From Lyophyllum atratum (Eukaryota; Basidiomycota; Agaricomycetes; Agaricales; Lyophyllaceae): DNA of 64,000 nucleotides. Shown one piece after another: positions 1-12,071 of this stretch. The stretch lies in NCBI GenBank assembly GCA_014905825.1, contig JACGCN010000034.1, positions 310,001 to 374,000 on the forward strand, given 5' to 3'. The notes under the pieces are model-generated. The model was given only the letters and a program-made list of their open reading frames with translations. It searched no databases and was not told the origin of the DNA. The position numbers and the translations under genes are program-made. How positions within the stretch are numbered: position 1 is the stretch's first letter; each line of letters opens with the position of its first letter.

Positions 1-2055
1 CTAGATACAACACGACAAATAACGAGAAACAGGTATACAGGCTTCGATAGTGTTCGCTGCTAAATTGCAAAGGTTCTGGACGTGTGATTGGTTGCTGCGC
101 GGTCGGAATCAGAGGTGCCGACGCGCAGCAGGGACAGGGCTTACTGAAGCGTGAATCCAACATTCCTTGATGAAGTTCACATAGTCAATGGCCAATTTTC
201 GTATCATCTCCAGGCTTTTCTCGCTCTGAATCCTGTTCAATCTGGTTTGAATGTACGGGGGTGCACGGGTTGCGTTTACTGAGCGTACCATTCTGGTTCC
301 TGATGCTTGGCTGCTTTCAGCAGATTTTGAAAGGCGGAAAAGATGATTTGAGTGTCTGTGATGAACTGTGCTGGGAATAGTAAGCGAAAGAGTATAATTC
401 TAGCGAGAAAAACACGCACAAGGCGCCGTTCTGAAGATGGCACAATGTCGAGACTTGCAAAGTAGATCGGCTGTTCGTCATTTGGTCCAGATATATCAAA
501 CTTTTTGTCGGAAGGAGTCTGCGCACAGGATGATCAGCACAACATAGCTTCATGGCAGATGAACTTACTATGCTTGTCACATATATTGCCAGAGACGGGG
601 TTAATGGCGACCAAGTCGATGAAAGTGATTGTCCGGCCTTCGCAAGCCCTTCCCCATCGCCCAGCTCAACCAGGGGAGGAACAAGATTCAAATGGCTCTC
701 CGCTGACATTGCCGTGGGTTGGCTCGCGTCGTGACGGTCGCGATCCTAGTTTGTATGTCGCAGTGTGACCACGGTTGCCAATGTTTGGCAAACACAACCG
801 TGTTTGGTGAAGGCTTGGCCAAAAAATACCTTTACCTCCGAAATTAACTCCGCGACAATCTAGAGCTCGCTTGTAGTAGTAAGTTGAGTCAGAACCTACT
901 TTGAGTGTTGTGAAGACATCTCTGCAACCAAATGTGTGGCGCAGTGTCCTAAATTTCCGCGGCCCGTGCGAACCTGCGGGATTTAGACGATACGCAGCGC
1001 CTAGACGCCGGCAACAACCACCATCCCCAGTTACGTACTTGACCTTCCAAGGTGTAGCACGGTGACCACGGCAGACCAGCACGTTGCTTGGAATGTGAAA
1101 TGAAAAGTTCCCTGACTGAACCCAAACATCTAGGGTGAAAAAGTGGTGAGGCATCACGGCTTCTTTTTCGCATATCGGCGGAGGTTTAGTTCTGTCACCC
1201 ACACGGTCTCGCACATGGCAACACTTTTCCGACTAATCGTCAAACTGGTGGAAATACCCTGTAATGCCGCACAGACACAGCCGCCCCATGGGGAAGGAAC
1301 AAAGAGCACAAACTTTAGACGCCTTGAGGACAAGTATATTAAGTGATACTGCTGCTTATACCTTGAAGCTTGTGCTGTACACGGTATGTCCCCGAAGCCT
1401 GCGTCATCCAAGTTTGAAACCCCAAACTCCATGTCTAGATTCTCGCGTCTATCCCGTGTGGGTCCAAGGGTGTTTATCGCCTTCGCCATCTTGTCGCCAT
1501 CGCCTTCCATTGTGTATTCTCGAATCCTTGCCCTATTATCGCATCGAAGAGATGTCAGCTCCTCCTTATTCACATTAGGCTTGAGTAAACCACTCCAGGT
1601 ATGTTGAAGATTACCTTCCCATTCACGGAAACCATGTCCTTCCGGCAAGTTGCTTTCTCCGCTCACCCCTGCTATTACCACCCCCAATTATCAGCCTGCG
1701 TCTGCGTGCCAGTGGCGCCCTCGCTTTACACTAGACAAGGTTCATCACTCTTAGCATCTGTCTAAGACCGCGAAAGTCCCGCAACCTGTGACCTACATTC
1801 TTAGATCTTCCTGGCCCTGGATTCACGACTAAAAAAGCTGCACCCTAGAAGCCCAGTTCATTCCTGATCGCCGTGCGCCAAATTTAGGTGACTCGAGAAT
1901 GTCTGCCCATAAGCGTCCCCCCAGTACCAGAATTGGTGGCCAACCGCAGAAGACAACAAACGACCGGTGTGATAACAGCACCGGAACAGAAAAGAACAAT
2001 TTGGCGGGTTTGTATTACAAAATGTACAGAAAAGACAACATTCGTAGGTTCTTCG
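1..2055. other. No confident gene; exon-like fragments on the minus strand
   Basis: I recognise no gene here. On the minus strand two stretches read like protein: about 1390-1600 (acidic, includes MEGDGDKMAKAINTLG) and about 130-250 (includes KSLEMIRKLAIDYVNFIKE). They could be exons of one unassigned multi-exon gene reading towards position 100, but I could not join them with convincing splice sites. A 182-codon open frame at 666-1214 (-) has no family resemblance. Treat the region as unresolved. Confidence 0.2.
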
Positions 2056-4203
2056 TTAGTGGTATGGGTCATTAGCATCGAGCCACACCTCGGTGTCCGT
2101 GGTATCATAATCCTCGACATCCTCCACCCTCATCAACCGCTTTACATCGAACGCGGGCCTCCGCGAGATCGCCCTCTGCGTCCACGTCCACCGAGCAGGG
2201 TTCTCCTTCATATCGTTCAGAACATCCTGCATGTACGCCTCACCCGAAATGTCAGCCTCGTCCAGCTGAACATTCCACCCTAGGAAGACCCTATTGTTTC
2301 GCGGCATCGTGCCGCCATCCAGGCCGTTGTCGGGGTACGGCCAGATCTCCTCCAGCGAGTGCAGATGTGCCACCAGGCCGCGGCTGTGTGAGTACCCTAT
2401 CCCGAAAATACGAATCATATCGATCGTACATCCACGGCGCAGTATCTGCAGCGTCGACGCCGCTACGCCTTCATTTCGGAAGACGTAGTCTTCAGGGTCC
2501 ACAGTAGCACGAGGAGGTTCCCACTGCGCGGCAACATATATGCCCTCGTAGGTGTCGCTTCCTTCCCCATCCAAGCTGCCGCCGTCTACGTCGTCATCCT
2601 CGTCATCCTCGTCGTCGTCTACTTCGTCATCATCACTCCCACTCCCACTCGCGCTGTCATCATCATAGCGTAGCATATAACGCCGGTTCATCGCTATCTG
2701 ATGCCCGAGGTCACCCCTTAGCCCTGCATGCAAGCCCTGCATGGCCCAACCAAGCGCATCTTCATACACCTCATCATCACCACTCGAATCCAAATCGGCC
2801 TCCTCGTCATCATCGCTCGACGGGAACAAACCCTTCCAGGGATCGTTCCCGTCTGGCGATGGGCTTCTCCTTTCCCTCGCTCCGGTGCCCGCCTTGTAGT
2901 TGGAAATCGCGGTGGCGACGGACTTGACGACAAAGACGGGCACGGGGCGACGGGTGACTACGGCTCGGCAGCACGGACAGGATTTGGAGCGGTTGAGGAT
3001 GTAGTGCGGGTCATCCTCGATGTCGCTGTCGTCGGCTGAAGGAGGAGCCTTGCGGAACCATTCTCGGAGGCAGTGGAGGCATAGGATATGGCCACATGGC
3101 GATAAGCTGGATATTTGTGCTCCCGTTAGTTTAAGGGTACGGCATAAATCGATGGAACATACGCGTAAGGTTTATTAAGGAGGTCCATGCATATTTGACA
3201 TTGAAGCGAATGTTCGATTGTCGTAATTAGCTGGACACAGACATTCAATCGGCGGTAGGAATGCAACGAGGGAGTTTGTACCTCTTCTTTTTCCTCTACT
3301 TTAGCTCGCAGAGTTTGAACCTGAGTTTCTTGCTCTTTCCTTGCCTGGAATCTGGCGTTAGGACCGGGACATACTGGGCTAACAAAATGACCGTACCAGG
3401 GTCTCTGCGTTTACTTGAGCTTTCAAATCTTCGATTTTCTGTACGGCGAAGGGAATGACGATTGATAGTAAGATGTAAGGAAAGCTATGGCAAACCTTGG
3501 CCTGCTTCTTCGCCGTCTTCTTGTTATCCGCTGCAGCTTTCTTCCAAGCCTCTATTTCTTTCCTCATCCTTTCAAATTCAGCATGCGCCAATGGGCCTGA
3601 GTATACGTGTCTATCAGGACGTTCGCGGGGCTTGCCCCTGCCTACTTCGTTTGGGGGTTCCTGGGTTTCTGGTAGAGGACGTCGTGAAGCCAGTGGCGCG
3701 GTCGACGTAGCAATACGGTCAACTCCTTTTCCCTTGTCTCGTCTGCCATGCTCCATAACAGTATATTCAAGCGTGTTCTCCCTCCTTTGTGACCCACTGC
3801 CACTTGTGGTCATGGCCACTGGGTGTGTTCTTCGGCTGGATTCGCGTGCAGATGCCTCTCTTTCAGGACGAGCCTCCCGGTAGTTATCATCCAATCTGGG
3901 ACGCGACCGCCGAGGAGCGATGAATGGCCGTGGAGGTGCCAAGGTGTTTACGAGAACTGATTCTCGACCACGAAGTCTCATTCCGTTGCCATGATCGTCC
4001 TCTGGTGCAGTCACAGCCGACTCGGTGCTCGCGGATTCAGATGATTTCTTCCTCTTCAGAGAATGAGAGTTTGAGGACGAATGAGAAGCGATGGAGTAGA
4101 TATTCAAGTGATCCTGCCTCGCTGTCGGCATCCTGCGTTCAGTGGCTCCAGAGCGGCGTGCGTGCTGCAAGTGAGTACGGGGGTCGTCGAGGTCGGAGGC
4201 CAT
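2056..4203 (-). CDS. RING-finger protein with basic N-terminus, coiled coil and acidic C-terminal region
   Basis: Probable E3 ubiquitin ligase of unknown substrate. The start is the ATG at 4203 (MASDLDDPRTH). Exon 1 (3496-4203) encodes an Arg/Ser-rich, probably disordered, region ending in a Lys/Ala-rich helix. Two short exons (3397-3438 and about 3300-3350) continue a coiled coil (KIEDLKAQVNAETL, then RARKEQETQVQTLRAKVEEK). The RING follows: CQICMDLL, then CGHILCLHC, a Ser/Asp-rich spacer, and CPCCR, giving the paired cysteines and histidine of a C3HC4-type RING. After it comes a long acidic stretch (runs of Asp/Glu near 2590-2650) and a conserved-looking C-terminal part containing WDP-less Trp-rich segments. 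Introns are about 50 bp. It diverges from argininosuccinate synthase with about 410 bp between starts. RING identity is firm; the biological role is not known from sequence. Confidence 0.82.
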
Positions 4204-4616
4204 GTCCTTCAACTGAGGCTGCTATCCAAGTGTCCTGAACACGTTGATGCGGTCACAGCGTCTAATGCTACTGTTTAGTGCAGCCTGACCTGTCAGCTGC
4301 AAACGGATACAGATAAATGTTGTGAACATTTCAGAGAAGCCTTCAAGAAGTGCATACCAATTACTTTCCGAGCTCCAAGCCCCCAGGGGGTCGAGTATGG
4401 ACCGTCAGAAACAGATAAGAGACGTGTCGGAACAAAGAGCTATTCCTCCAATGACAGGGAATGGCAATCGGTTACCAGACAATGACGCCCACGTGTTAGC
4501 ACGGCGATCAAAATGAAATCGATCAGGACGATTAGATGAGGGTCATAAGCGAAAATTTAGGCCCAGTGACTCAAGCCGTTTGAATCTCTCTCTGCAACTA
4601 CCATCTAATCCGTACT
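4204..4616. promoter_or_regulatory. Intergenic region between divergent RING and ARG1 genes
   Basis: This 413-bp gap separates two start codons pointing outward, so it must hold both promoters. I see no clear TATA box or binding site that I can name. The placement is the only evidence. Confidence 0.4.
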
Positions 4617-6329
4617 ATGTCGTCGAAACCAGGTCGCGTTCTTCTCGCTTACTCTGGAGGCTTGGGTCAGTATTCCACGTCGCGATCATCACATGCGAAG
4701 GTTAATCGTCGGTATCGTTTCGCTAGACACGTCGTGTATCCTTGCCTGGTTGATCGAGCAAGGATATGAGGTCTATGCTTTCATGGCCGATGTTGGACAG
4801 GAAGAGGTACGCATGTCCCGCGTATGACCGTGAATGTCGCTCATATAGGTTATAGGACTTTGTTGCTGCCGAGAAAAAAGCACTTCAAGTCGGTGCAAAG
4901 AAGTTCTTCCTCGAGGTCAGTGCACGCCACCAAATCATCGTCCATAATGTTCAAGAAAACCGTTGAAACAGGATCTTACCCGTGAATTCGTGACGGAGCT
5001 TATCTACCCTGCAGTCCAAGCCAACTGCATCTACGAAGTTCGACCCTCTATTTGGATACTAGTCTCACGACTCAGTCCATTTTGTTAGAACGTTTACCTC
5101 CTTGGGACGTCGCTTGCTCGGCCCGTCATTGCCCGCGGCATGATCGCCGTCGCTGAACGAGAAGGCTGCGAGTGCGTACTGCGACTTCCCATATATCGCA
5201 AACTACTCACCTCGTGACTGCATCTTCAGCTTCGTGTCGCATGGCTGCACAGGAAAGGGTAACGACCAAGTCCGTTTTGAACTTGCATTCTACGGACTCA
5301 AGCCCGACATCAAGGTCGTCGCTCCTTGGCGACTCCCTGGTATGCTACCAATCCCACTGACTCCTTTGTATCTTACACCCAAGGCGCATAGAGTTCTATA
5401 ACCGTTTCCCCGGTCGTCAGGCGCTCCTGACCTATGCCGCCGAGAAAGGCATCCCCGTTGCCCAAACCGCCGCCAAGCCCTGGTCAACTGACGAGAATCT
5501 TTTCCACATCTCGTACGAAGCCGGTATCCTCGAGGACCCCAACATCACGCCCCCCACCGACATGTGGAAACTCACCACCGCCCCTGAAGACGCACCGCAG
5601 ACTCCTGAGCGCATCTCCATCGAATTCAAGACTGGCCTCCCGGTCAAGGTCACCGTCCCCGACCAGAACAAGACCTACACCGACCCCGTCGAGATTTTCA
5701 ACGTCCTAAACGCGCTAGGCAGGAAGCACGGTATCGGCCGTGTCGACATCGTTGAGAACCGCTTCATCGGTGTCAAGTCCCGCGGGTGCTACGAGTCCCC
5801 CGGCGCGACGATCCTCCGTACAGCCCACGTCGATCTGGAGGGCCTCACCCTCGACAGGAATGTCCGTGCCCTGCGTGATCAGTTTGTCACGATCGAGTTC
5901 AGCCGAATTTTGTACAACGGCCACTTCTTCACCCCCGAGCGTGAGTTCGTCACTAGCTCGATCCCAGCCAGCCAGCGGACGGTCAATGGTCTCGTCCGGC
6001 TGAAGCTCTACAAGGGCAACACTGTCGTTGAGGGCCGTGAAAGCTCTGAGGTATGATTGACGTTTTTGTTTGCGCGAACACTTGCTGATCTAGGGGGAAT
6101 AGGGCCTCTATGACGAGCAGCAGTCCTCCATGGATGAGCTCGGCGGGTTCGAGCCCACTGACACCACTGGATTCATCCAGATCGAGTCTATCAGGATTAA
6201 GAAGTGAGTTCGCGTCGCTGAACTTGTTTTCCCGTCGGTTCTGATGTCCCTGCTAGGTGGGCACAAGCAAACATCCGCAAGGGCCAGGCTGGTGTTGAGC
6301 CTAAGGATGTGTACGGCAGCCGCGTTTAG
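4617..6329 (+). CDS. ARG1: Argininosuccinate synthase
   Basis: Joins citrulline and aspartate with ATP to form argininosuccinate in the cytosolic arginine pathway. The ATG at 4617 gives [19 protein letters not shown] once the first intron (4666-4726) is removed; SGGLDTS is the ATP-pyrophosphatase loop. Further spliced exons give [12 protein letters not shown], the [15 protein letters not shown] segment, the [13 protein letters not shown] motif, and the long C-terminal exon (5394-6051) with [26 protein letters not shown] in pieces. It ends [18 protein letters not shown] with TAG at 6327. All introns have GT-AG ends and fall between intact family blocks, and the length (about 415 residues) is normal for the family. 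No breaks seen. Confidence 0.98.
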
Positions 6330-7025
6330 AGATGCGGCTCTAATGTGATAAGCTTGTAAATTGTAATTTGTGATATCTCATATCCGGCCTTGCGATCTTC
6401 ATTACGACCTACCCCATAACCTTCGAACATGAGTCAACCCTGCAGCTGGGTGGCCCGTACATGTCACTTCTTTTCAGGCTCATGTCTCGGGACCATGCCT
6501 TATCTTCGACCTGAAAATTCGGGATTCGAGACCATTTTCGAGGATAGCAGCAACAGCAAACTAGCACGACGGTGTCCAGAACATTTGCATCGGCTAGGAT
6601 GCCTACTAGCACTGCGGCTACGCGATTGACTGACACAAGAGATATGCAATTTTTGATTCCTTTGCAACTGCACAAACCGGCTCGTCGGCAACAGGGAGTG
6701 GCGGGACAGGAGATACAAATTTAGGTGCAAGTTCAGCCTAAACCGAAGCCTTAGGCCGTGGCCTGGACGCCTAGGCCTTGGTGCTGCAGATGAAAGAGCG
6801 CGACTCCTCGCAGGTCGAGATGAGATGTCGTGCTCAAAATGGAATATGAATTGCCTGTTTTGGCCAGCTAGACAAGGCTAGACACCTAATTCTCGCCAAA
6901 GCAAAATACATGACGCGGGTGACATCATCTCCGATTGACATGAACGATGTTGTCCCACCCGCATCCCTAGACACATAAAAAGGAGGAGAACTCATGCATT
7001 GCATAAAGTTAAACTCCCCTCCATC
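6330..7025. other. Intergenic, nothing recognised
   Basis: Holds the 3' flank of argininosuccinate synthase and the promoter of the next gene. Open frames of 60-90 codons on both strands show no family resemblance and I take them as chance. A weak TATA-like run (acataaaaagg) lies about 50 bp before the next start. Confidence 0.4.
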
Positions 7026-7736
7026 ATGAGCACGGCAACACCAGCCTCTCCCACAGTGAAGAAAATGGAGAAAGAACTTGCGAAAGAAGGAAAGACGGAA
7101 GAGGCGCACGTCAAGCACATCCTCCACGATCTCGCGAGCACCGAAAAGGCCCAGGCAAAAGCAGAGAAGGTCAGTGCCACAACTGTGCTATTTATGGACA
7201 TGTTGCCATTTGACAAACCAGGCTGCGCGCAAGGCCGAGAGTGCGCTCAACAAGGCCGGGAAGAAGGAACTCGCGGCAGCGAAGGCCGCCAACAAAGCGA
7301 CGCATAATCGCGATATCGCGGCCACGAAGAAACATAGCGCGGAAGAAGACGCACGGGTACGTGATGTCGACTTGTCAAAATCTGCATTTACCTAGTCTTT
7401 GCGCGCAGCTGAAGCAGCAGCGAGATACCAAGTTGCAGAAGGATATACAGGATAAGAAAGCAATGGCGGACGCGGCGGTCAAGGATCAAGAGCTACATAA
7501 TGTGAGTACCGAAATTTATCTGGCACTTACTTTTCCTGGTACTCGTCGTGCTGACGCTTGTCATGAATATCCAGCGAGCACGGGACGCGAAGTTGGCTGA
7601 GGTCACTATCGGGAGTGCGGAGTCAGGTGCGGCTGCGGGTGCGGGTGCGGGTGCGGGTACTGGTGCTGGTGCTGGTGCTGGCGCGGGTGCTGGTGCTGGT
7701 GCCAACGGAGCTCCTGGTGAGGGAACTACTACCTGA
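7026..7736 (+). CDS. Small Lys/Ala-rich protein with Ala-Gly tail
   Basis: I do not recognise a named family. The ATG at 7026 (A at -3) was preferred over the upstream in-frame ATG at 6999. Four exons spliced at GT-AG introns of about 50-65 bp give about 170 residues: MSTATPASPTVKKMEKELAK, then KAESALNKAGKKELAAAKAA, then LKQQRDTKLQKDIQDKKAM, then RARDAKLAEVTIGSAE. The tail is a run of Ala-Gly pairs encoded by a GGTGCG/GGTGCT microsatellite (7625-7703), ending GAPGEGTTT and TGA at 7734. The body is Lys/Ala/Glu-rich and would form long charged helices, somewhat like linker-histone tails or stress-type helical proteins, but no globular domain is visible. Function unknown. Confidence 0.7.
7625..7703 (+). 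repeat. GC-rich hexanucleotide microsatellite coding for Ala-Gly repeats
   Basis: Tandem GGTGCG and GGTGCT units in frame inside the last exon of the 7026-7736 gene. All units are multiples of three, so length changes would alter the tail without breaking the frame. Confidence 0.85.
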
Positions 7737-8195
7737 GCTTCAAGACTTGATGCTGCGAGTTTCGAGGATAGTACTGCAGGTTCGATTGTACAATAGGACA
7801 AACTTTAATAGGACAAACTCTAATTTTCAAGGGTAACTGTCGTGGCGCGCTGGTGGTGCCGTGTCACTGCTCGACGTGCACGGGTGCTGTGCCCCAATTC
7901 GTTTTTACGCATGGGCATACGGTCAATGGGTCAAGATCATGATGTTACCGGTAGGCCTTATGGATACCACCGATCCAGCAAGGACGTGGAAAATGATTGA
8001 AGCCGGCGAGACGAAGAGACGAGTAGATGTATATCGCGGGAGAATAAGGATAATATACAAATCCGTACCAGTAGAAGGGAGAGAACACGCGCGGATATGA
8101 AGGAATATTGCATGTCAGAAGATCCCTAGACGCACGAGGAGGCCGTGAGCGGATGGGCGACTAAGTACTCAGCGAATAAACAAACTTACAGTTCT
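7737..8195. other. Convergent intergenic region
   Basis: Lies between the 3' ends of the Lys/Ala-rich gene (+) and the sirtuin (-). A 79-codon plus-strand frame at 7861-8100 has no resemblance to a family and I do not call it a gene. Confidence 0.4.
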
Positions 8196-11023
8196 TCATG
8201 AATTGCGCTCCTGTTCAGCCCGGAGCTTCTTCAACGCCCTCTCCTCCCCACTCACGTCCAGAAACTCCCTCTTCCTATACGACGAAGCCTCTCCACCAGG
8301 CGCAGGCGCAGACGCAGGCGGCTGCCGCGTGTTCCTGCCCGAATCCACGACCAAGGGCGTCAAAGACGGCGGCGCCTGCGCCGCCAACTCCCGCCTCAGC
8401 TCCTGCAGCCACTTCCCACCCTCCGCGCCGTCGAAAAGCCACACGTGGCTGCAACACGAAACAACAGCAGAAAAGAAGAAAAAAAAAGCAAGCACGCGGG
8501 CTCGTAGTCAGCAAGGCCTGAGAGATGACTGATGGATGGTATGCATCTACCTGTCCCCGACACGCTGAGGCGCTTGGGAGGCGAGACCCGCCGCCGAAGG
8601 ATCGGGGCGAAGCTCCTTGGCCAGTCCAGGCTCCGGCTGTGTTCCTGGCGCAGGGAGCTCCCACCCTAGCTCGTCACAAAGATGGTTAACAATGTCGTCT
8701 GCGTTCCCGAGAAGCACAATCTTTTATGGTACTGGTTAGCATCGGGCGCACACGTCATAAAGAAGACTTCGTCAGCGGGCGTACGTCAGGATTAATGTGC
8801 CGTATAGGTGTTTTGTTGATTAGGATCTATGGACAAGGGGAAAGGAAGGGAGAAAGGAGGGTGAGCACGGGGCGGGATGAGGTGTAAACATGGGACAACA
8901 GCGGGGTTACCTGAGGTACGGAGTGGGGGAGGTGTGCTGTTTGACGCAATCAAACCGGAGTCGGGTGAGAAAGGGGGTAGGGTAGGGGAAGGAGAGATGA
9001 CGTACATAGTATTTCGGCTACCGGGGATACCTTCAAAGAGGTGCCGATGACAAGGAGAAGGTCTACGCGCTCGCGATCTTCGGCAAGGGATCGATCAAAC
9101 TCGTCCGTGAGCTTTTCACCGAAAAAAGTGATGTCGGGCTATAGGTGATGGTATTTAGCTCCCGCTCGTCGGCGGTACGATCGAAGGCGCGTGGTGCACC
9201 TTCATGATCCCAGGTGGATAGGCCGCGTCGTCGCTCTCGTCCTCGTCATTACTGTCCCAGTCGCCCTTGGCCTTTTTCTTCCCTTTCTTCTTCTTGGGAG
9301 TCGGAGCGGCGGGCGGATGGCACACAGGACAGATGGCGACTTTCTGGTTCATTATATCGGGTTCTATTTCAGCGCCGGGAACGCGTCGTCGGCAAAGCAA
9401 GCAGCTAGCCGTCGCGAAGGAGCCATGGCACTGAAGAACACGCTGGACACCGGCTAGTGTTTCCAATGTGTCGATGTTCTGTGTATAGTTCTGCTCCAGA
9501 GAAGTAAGGCATCAGCGACGATCCTCGCCATGCGACAGTATGGATCCTACCCGCAAAAGCTGAATGGTCACATGCATAAACGCTTGAACGACGGGCGCAT
9601 GAAGATGGATATCACGAACCTTATCGTTTTCTTCGATGAGCTTGATGAATCTATGGCACGGTGAGGGTATGAAATTTGATGGATATATCTGACTGTCAGT
9701 GCGATAAGTGTATGCAGAGAGATGAAAGGCTGGTACAATGATAGCGAACCTCGCGAAGGAGCTGATGCACGCAGATCGTTACTCTCCATCGTAGGGGATA
9801 AATAGCGGAACGAGATCTTACTAGAAGACTGCATGAAAGGTCAACATAAGCTAGGTGGAGATACGCCTTGCTTACCAGCTGGATTTTCGCGGAAGTAATT
9901 GATATCAAACCTACATAAAATAGAACAGAAAGAAAGAGTAAAGAATCAGTCAACACAAAGGACGGCGGCGGCGATGGTGCGAACGCACATTTGTTGGGGA
10001 TCGTCCAATTCATACTGCCCTCGATCCTTCAGGGAGGCATATAGACCGTCACGAGAGCGGAAATCGGGTATGCCGCACGACACGCCTGCGATAAAGAAGC
10101 TCTGATAGATGTTGCTGATTTGAAGAGGATGGTACTCACTTATACCAGCCCCGGTAAGGATGATCATTCGCCGGGAAGACCGGATGAGGTTGACAGCATC
10201 AGAGATCGTATTGTACTGTGTCAGCCTGTCCCGTAATCGGAGTCTAGTCGTCGCAATAGCCATAGGTCATTTGTTGTGGGTTTGACGAATGCCTGATCTT
10301 ACTTACTCGCGAGACAGCGCGACCTTGAGAAAGTATAGCAAGGTGGTTGGTTTCTTATTTTGCAGCGCTTCGCACTGCGGACTGCGCGGTGAAACATAAG
10401 AGGCGATGGAAGTCAGACTAGACCGACCAAGGAAATTCCAAAGGCGCGCAAGAGCTTGGGGATAGGGATATTACGAGTCAAAACATATTCAGTTATCCAA
10501 GACCCCATTCCTATCAGAAAGACTTGATATTAACGACATGTCGCCACCAAGTGATTGATTAGAGCGCTGACCGCGTTCCTTTAAATGATGCATCATCTGC
10601 TTAACTTCTTGAAGAGTCCACGTCGGCTGGGCTTCCAAGTTGATAAATGAATGGATAGACATTTGTGGGGAAATCTATGATAGATCTACCTTCATCCTCT
10701 ATACCGTAAAGCACAGAAACATCCAGCTCTTCTCCACCGAAGATTCCATGCGGGGTTCCAGTTTCGTTTTCGCCTCCAGAATCATGAGCGTCGGAAGGGT
10801 CCAGGTCCAAGTCTCCAACAGGGTCTACCTCAGAGGTGTAATCAGGCGGAATAGTCTGCATGAGATCCTCAACCGTTTCCACGTCGATATCGACCTCTTC
10901 GGATGCTTCTAGGAAAGCGCGAACTTGCAAGACAAGGACATCATTATCGGTGTCTAGCGGCTGATACCTTATCTGTTCGGACCTTTCTGTATCGCGTTCC
11001 TGATCCCCAGTAAGGGACGCCAT
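8196..11023 (-). CDS. SIR2: NAD-dependent protein deacetylase, class I sirtuin (SIR2 type)
   Basis: Removes acyl groups from lysines, classically histone tails, using NAD. Splicing many short exons on the minus strand gives the sirtuin core: [20 protein letters not shown], then [53 protein letters not shown], the catalytic-His motif [10 protein letters not shown], Cys pairs CLLCRRR and CPVC for zinc, [10 protein letters not shown], and [13 protein letters not shown] Lys/Asp-rich insert of about 35 residues follows the second Cys pair. Residues LLR of the NAD-binding KLLRNYTQN segment come from a 9-nt exon at 9551-9559. The C-terminus is basic and disordered (stop at 8196). The acidic N-terminal exon (about 10700-11023, [11 protein letters not shown]) is joined by inference; its splice to the next exon near 10670 is uncertain, and the frame is open upstream to 11230. 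Confidence 0.93.
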
Positions 11024-11230
11024 GCAAGCCTCTAGAGCCTCTAGAGAGTTCCTGATGATGCTGGTAGGTAATATCTCTGATTGACGCCCAGTGTTGGTAT
11101 AAGTCACGTAGAAAGTGCGGGGAGACGGCTGTTTGAAGAGAACTGATCCTTCAGTAGTGCAGTAATCGTGTGGAGAGCGATAGGTATCAGACGAAGAGAT
11201 CCTTCTCTGGCAGTGGCAGACGGTTGACAA

Positions 11231-12071
11231 CTTGCATGAAGATGATCAGAAATTGAAGCCGGGATGGCACAGCATTATTATGTAAGATTTACCCACGGGG
11301 TGTACCGCAAGGGTTGTGTCGCTTACGGCGATTTTCGATCATGTTGCAAGCCTTGGTTCATGAACATGAAGAAACGTATGAACACTCATGTTCGCTGATA
11401 TGTATCTGCAGCGTGCGTTTCATCCATATGGATCTCAAGACGTTCGACCATTCTGAACGTACATCGCCGAGCCCGTTGCCACCGTCAGATTGGAACAGCG
11501 AACCTCCTGATCCTCTAATTGGCTCCAAAATGGGTCCCGGACGGCTCGGTCCCGCATTCTCACAGAGTGTGGAGAACGCCAGTTCATGGGGTACTTATCT
11601 GTGAGGACAGACCAAGCTCCGTCCACTATCTCAAAAGGACACGACGGGGGCGTGGCATAATATGTCTATGAATATCCAATACGCAAAGCCCTGGGTAAGG
11701 ATCGTAATAGAACATTTTGCGCCCCGCTGATGTTCTTAACTTCTGCAGCAACATTGCAACAACCAGGTGTGACGTGAACAGAAAGAAGCGACGTGATCAC
11801 CGGATCACGCCTTGTTCAAGTTGCAACAACATGCCGCTGCAAAGTAATGATCGTACAACTATCATACTGACTGCTTACCTCCATGCTCCGGTATGAAGAT
11901 TTCGCATTACGATAAAGACGGCCTGGAAATGTCTGAAACGGGCACCTTCACTCTCACATCTCTGAGAATATACTCAGAGATCTACGATATCAGGTAAGAA
12001 TCCCCGATCTTGTCTTCCGCGCCTTGATTGACTTGGAGTACCAGTAACCAGACACCCGTTAAAACGCACCT
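11231..12071. other. Intergenic, nothing recognised
   Basis: Region between the divergent sirtuin and the 12072 gene. No protein-like spliced reading or repeat was found. It should contain promoters of both neighbours. Confidence 0.35.

Noticed and set aside
666..1214. 182-codon minus-strand frame
   Set aside because: No recognisable motif and overlaps other open frames; not enough to call a gene.
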